Shown here: piece after piece, positions 61,984 through 64,000 of the stretch
How the letters are laid out: each line of letters opens with the position of its first letter
How positions within the stretch are numbered: the first letter of the stretch is position 1
Source of the DNA: Haemophilus parainfluenzae
GTDB lineage: Bacteria; Pseudomonadota; Gammaproteobacteria; Enterobacterales; Pasteurellaceae
Direction of reading: 5' to 3'
Length of the DNA stretch: 64,000 nucleotides
NCBI RefSeq assembly: GCF_003252795.1
Contig: NZ_QEPQ01000005.1
Span: 1 to 64,000 of the forward strand
The notes under the pieces: model-generated
Seen by the model: the letters and a program-made list of their open reading frames with translations, nothing else
Databases searched by the model: none
What the model was told of the DNA's origin: nothing
Made by a program: the position numbers and the translations under genes

Positions 61984-63375
61984 ATGAAGAAAAGAAATTT
62001 TGTATTAACCGGTATAGCATTAGGTTTAAGCGTGTTTGCAACCTCTTTATCCGCTCAAGCGGCTATTCCCAATGAGATTGTCGAACAAGGTAGCCTTGCG
62101 CCAATGTTAGAAAAAGCACAAGCAGCAGTTGTGACCCTTTCTGTTGAAGGCAAAGCAAAAGCAAACAGCCGCTCAGCATCACCTGATGATATTCCAGAAG
62201 AATTTAAATTTTTCTTTGGTGATCAATTTGGCGAACAATTTGGTGGAGATCGTGGTGCATCACGCAACTTCCGAGGTTTAGGTTCTGGCGTGATCATCAA
62301 TGCAGATAAAGGCTATGTTTTAACTAACAATCACGTGGTAGATGGTGCGGATAAAATCACCGTAAAATTGCAAGACGGACGTGAGTTCAAAGCAAAACTC
62401 GTTGGAAAAGATGAACAATCTGATATCGCTTTAGTACAAATCGAAAAACCAACAAATCTCACCGCGATCAAAATGGCTGACTCCGATAAATTACGTGTCG
62501 GTGATTTTACCGTTGCTATCGGTAACCCATTTGGTTTAGGTCAAACTGTAACCTCTGGTATCGTTTCAGCACTTGGTCGCTCTACTGGTTCTGATAGCGG
62601 TGCTTATGAAAACTATATCCAAACGGATGCTGCGGTAAACCGTGGTAACTCTGGTGGTGCATTATTAAATTTACAAGGTGAATTAATCGGTATTAATACC
62701 GCGATTATTTCTCCAAGTGGCGGTAATGCAGGGATTGCCTTTGCAATTCCAAGCAACCAAGCCAATAATCTCGTTCAACAAATCTTAGAATTTGGTGAAG
62801 TACGCCGTGGTTTACTCGGTATTAAAGGTGGCGAATTAAATGCTGATTTAGCAAAAGCCTTTAATGTCAGTGCGCAACAAGGTGCATTTGTAAGTGAAGT
62901 CATTCCAAATTCTGCTGCCGAGAAAGCCGGCTTAAAAGCAGGTGATGTAATTACCGCAATGAATGGTCAAAAAATTTCAAGTTTCGCCGAAATGCGTGCG
63001 AAAATCGCGACTTCTGGTGCGGGTAAAGAAATTGAACTCACTTACTTACGTGATGGCAAAACTGACAACGTAAAAGTAACTTTACAAGCAGACGATGGCT
63101 CTCAAACGGCAAGTAAAACAGAACTTCCTGCATTAGATGGTGCAACCTTAAACAACTACGATGCAAAAGGTGTTAAAGGTGTAGAAATTAGTAAAGTACA
63201 GCCCAATTCAATGGCGGCACAACGCGGTTTAAAATCGGGTGATATCATCATCGGCATCAACCGTCAGCCAATTGAAAGTACGCAAGACTTACGCAAAGCG
63301 CTAGATGAAAAACCATCTGCCGTTGCACTCAATATCTTACGTGGTAAAAACAACTTCTACTTATTAGTGCAATAA
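61984..63375 (+). CDS. degP: Periplasmic serine protease DegP/HtrA
   Basis: A periplasmic chaperone-protease that degrades misfolded envelope proteins. The 463-residue precursor has a signal peptide cleaved after SAQA, a trypsin-like domain with catalytic H117 (LTNNHVV), D147 (QSDIALV) and S223 (RGNSGGALL), and two PDZ domains (about 265-355 and 385-460). Start at 61984 follows GGAG; an ATG 14 codons upstream has no ribosome site. The Q-linker/LA loop is short. Sigma-E-type promoter upstream. A DegQ identity is possible, but the promoter favours DegP. Confidence 0.93.
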   Translation: MKKRNFVLTGIALGLSVFATSLSAQAAIPNEIVEQGSLAPMLEKAQAAVVTLSVEGKAKANSRSASPDDIPEEFKFFFGDQFGEQFGGDRGASRNFRGLGSGVIINADKGYVLTNNHVVDGADKITVKLQDGREFKAKLVGKDEQSDIALVQIEKPTNLTAIKMADSDKLRVGDFTVAIGNPFGLGQTVTSGIVSALGRSTGSDSGAYENYIQTDAAVNRGNSGGALLNLQGELIGINTAIISPSGGNAGIAFAIPSNQANNLVQQILEFGEVRRGLLGIKGGELNADLAKAFNVSAQQGAFVSEVIPNSAAEKAGLKAGDVITAMNGQKISSFAEMRAKIATSGAGKEIELTYLRDGKTDNVKVTLQADDGSQTASKTELPALDGATLNNYDAKGVKGVEISKVQPNSMAAQRGLKSGDIIIGINRQPIESTQDLRKALDEKPSAVALNILRGKNNFYLLVQ

Positions 63376-63378
63376 AAT

Positions 63379-63411
63379 AAAAAGAGCGGTCAATTTGACC
63401 GCTCTTTTTCT
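63379..63411. terminator. Bidirectional terminator (uptake-like inverted pair)
   Basis: AAAGAGCGGTCAA and TTGACCGCTCTTT form a 13-base-pair stem with T runs. It resembles the other inverted uptake pairs but has AGAGCGGT rather than AAGTGCGGT, so it lacks the true uptake core. Confidence 0.88.
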
Positions 63412-64000
63412 TTATTCAGATATCATAAACTGCTCTCTCAATTGATGAAGCTGATCACGTACAGCAGCGGCTTTTTCAAATTCGAGATCTTGAGCAAATT
63501 TATACATTTGTTGTTCCAATTTCTTAATTTGTTGTTGGAATTCTTTGGCTGATTTAGGCGCATTGTAAAGTGCGGTCGGTTCAGCCGCCGTTTTACCACG
63601 CTGTTTCGATTTGGCTTTTTGATTTGCACCTTGACCAATATCTAACAACTCACCGACTTTCTTATTCAATGCCTGTGGAACAATGCCGTGCTCTTCATTG
63701 TATTTCATTTGTTTTTCACGACGGCGATTCGTCTCTGTAATGGCTTTTTCCATAGATTTAGTAATGCTATCAGCATACAAAATTGCTTTACCATTTAAGT
63801 TTCGAGCAGCACGACCGATGGTTTGGATTAAGGAACGTTCAGAACGCAAGAAACCTTCTTTATCCGCATCTAAAATCGCCACAAGAGAAACTTCTGGAAT
63901 ATCCAAGCCCTCACGTAACAAGTTGATACCAACCAATACATCAAACTCGCCTAAACGTAAATCACGAATAATCTCTACGCGCTCAACGGTATCAATATCT
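63412..64000 (-). CDS. uvrB: Excinuclease ABC subunit B, C-terminal part (5' end outside window)
   Basis: The UvrB helicase-like subunit of nucleotide excision repair, which loads on damage after UvrA. About 196 C-terminal residues are present: [43 protein letters not shown] is partly visible, then helicase motif [24 protein letters not shown], and a final UVR domain ([29 protein letters not shown]) that contacts UvrC. The reading frame is open to the window edge, so the internal Met at 63936 is not the start. Confidence 0.97.
   Translation of the reverse strand, partial: DIDTVERVEIIRDLRLGEFDVLVGINLLREGLDIPEVSLVAILDADKEGFLRSERSLIQTIGRAARNLNGKAILYADSITKSMEKAITETNRRREKQMKYNEEHGIVPQALNKKVGELLDIGQGANQKAKSKQRGKTAAEPTALYNAPKSAKEFQQQIKKLEQQMYKFAQDLEFEKAAAVRDQLHQLREQFMISE

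Noticed and set aside
63412-63936. A stand-alone 174-residue gene starting at 63936
   Set aside because: The frame stays open to the window end and upstream residues are also UvrB, so this is only the 3' part of uvrB.

Overview
The window comes from a member of the Pasteurellaceae, in the Haemophilus/Aggregatibacter part of the family. The main evidence is the many copies of the Haemophilus-type DNA uptake sequence core (AAGTGCGGT / ACCGCACTT), both inside genes and as inverted pairs acting as terminators. AT-rich intergenic DNA and many gene groups familiar from Haemophilus (nimR-nikKLMQO, lsgF-type LOS genes, erpA-yacL-mrcB, purR next to ppc) agree. The species cannot be fixed from the sequence alone. 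Typical H. influenzae is not known to me to carry the large formate hydrogenlyase island seen here, so H. parainfluenzae-like or Aggregatibacter-like hosts fit better.

Layout: 1-600 holds the 5' end of a 16S rRNA gene (minus strand) with its boxA leader, directly preceded by tRNA-Pro, tRNA-His and tRNA-Arg and one strong stringent-type promoter. 719-9936 is housekeeping (wecA, hemL, glnD, map, erpA, yacL, mrcB). 10153-18048 is an eight-gene iron uptake operon: FTR1 permease, P19 periplasmic protein, DUF2318 membrane protein, two MacB/FtsX-like permeases, ATPase, TlpA-like thioredoxin and a c-type cytochrome. 18149-24359 holds a lipoprotein, an ATP-grasp protein and a Fur-controlled binding-protein-dependent iron ABC transporter whose last gene is a pseudoazurin, next to a di-heme cytochrome c peroxidase. 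24439-29268 has a lytic transglycosylase and four LOS/glycan genes. 29456-35399 has a 26-residue YnhF-like membrane peptide gene, purR, ppc, a MarR/ABC-membrane-domain divergent pair and the yciU DNA-mimic gene.

35467-59354 is a hydrogen-metabolism island: hypE-hypD-hypB and hypA; nimR with the nickel ECF transporter nikKLMQO; a selenocysteine formate dehydrogenase H gene (fdhF, in-frame TGA); the protease gene hycI; and hyfABCDEFGHI-hycH, with hypC-hypF divergent from hyfA. Together these supply nickel, build the NiFe(CN)2CO site, mature the large subunit and form a membrane-bound formate hydrogenlyase of the Hyf (FHL-2) type. No FhlA/HyfR regulator is present. A near-consensus FNR site sits upstream of hyfA instead.

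59439-64000 contains lysO, a DAHP synthase gene with a near-perfect TrpR operator, a DegP-type protease with a sigma-E-type promoter, and the 3' part of uvrB. No insertion sequence, prophage, CRISPR array or clear pseudogene was seen.
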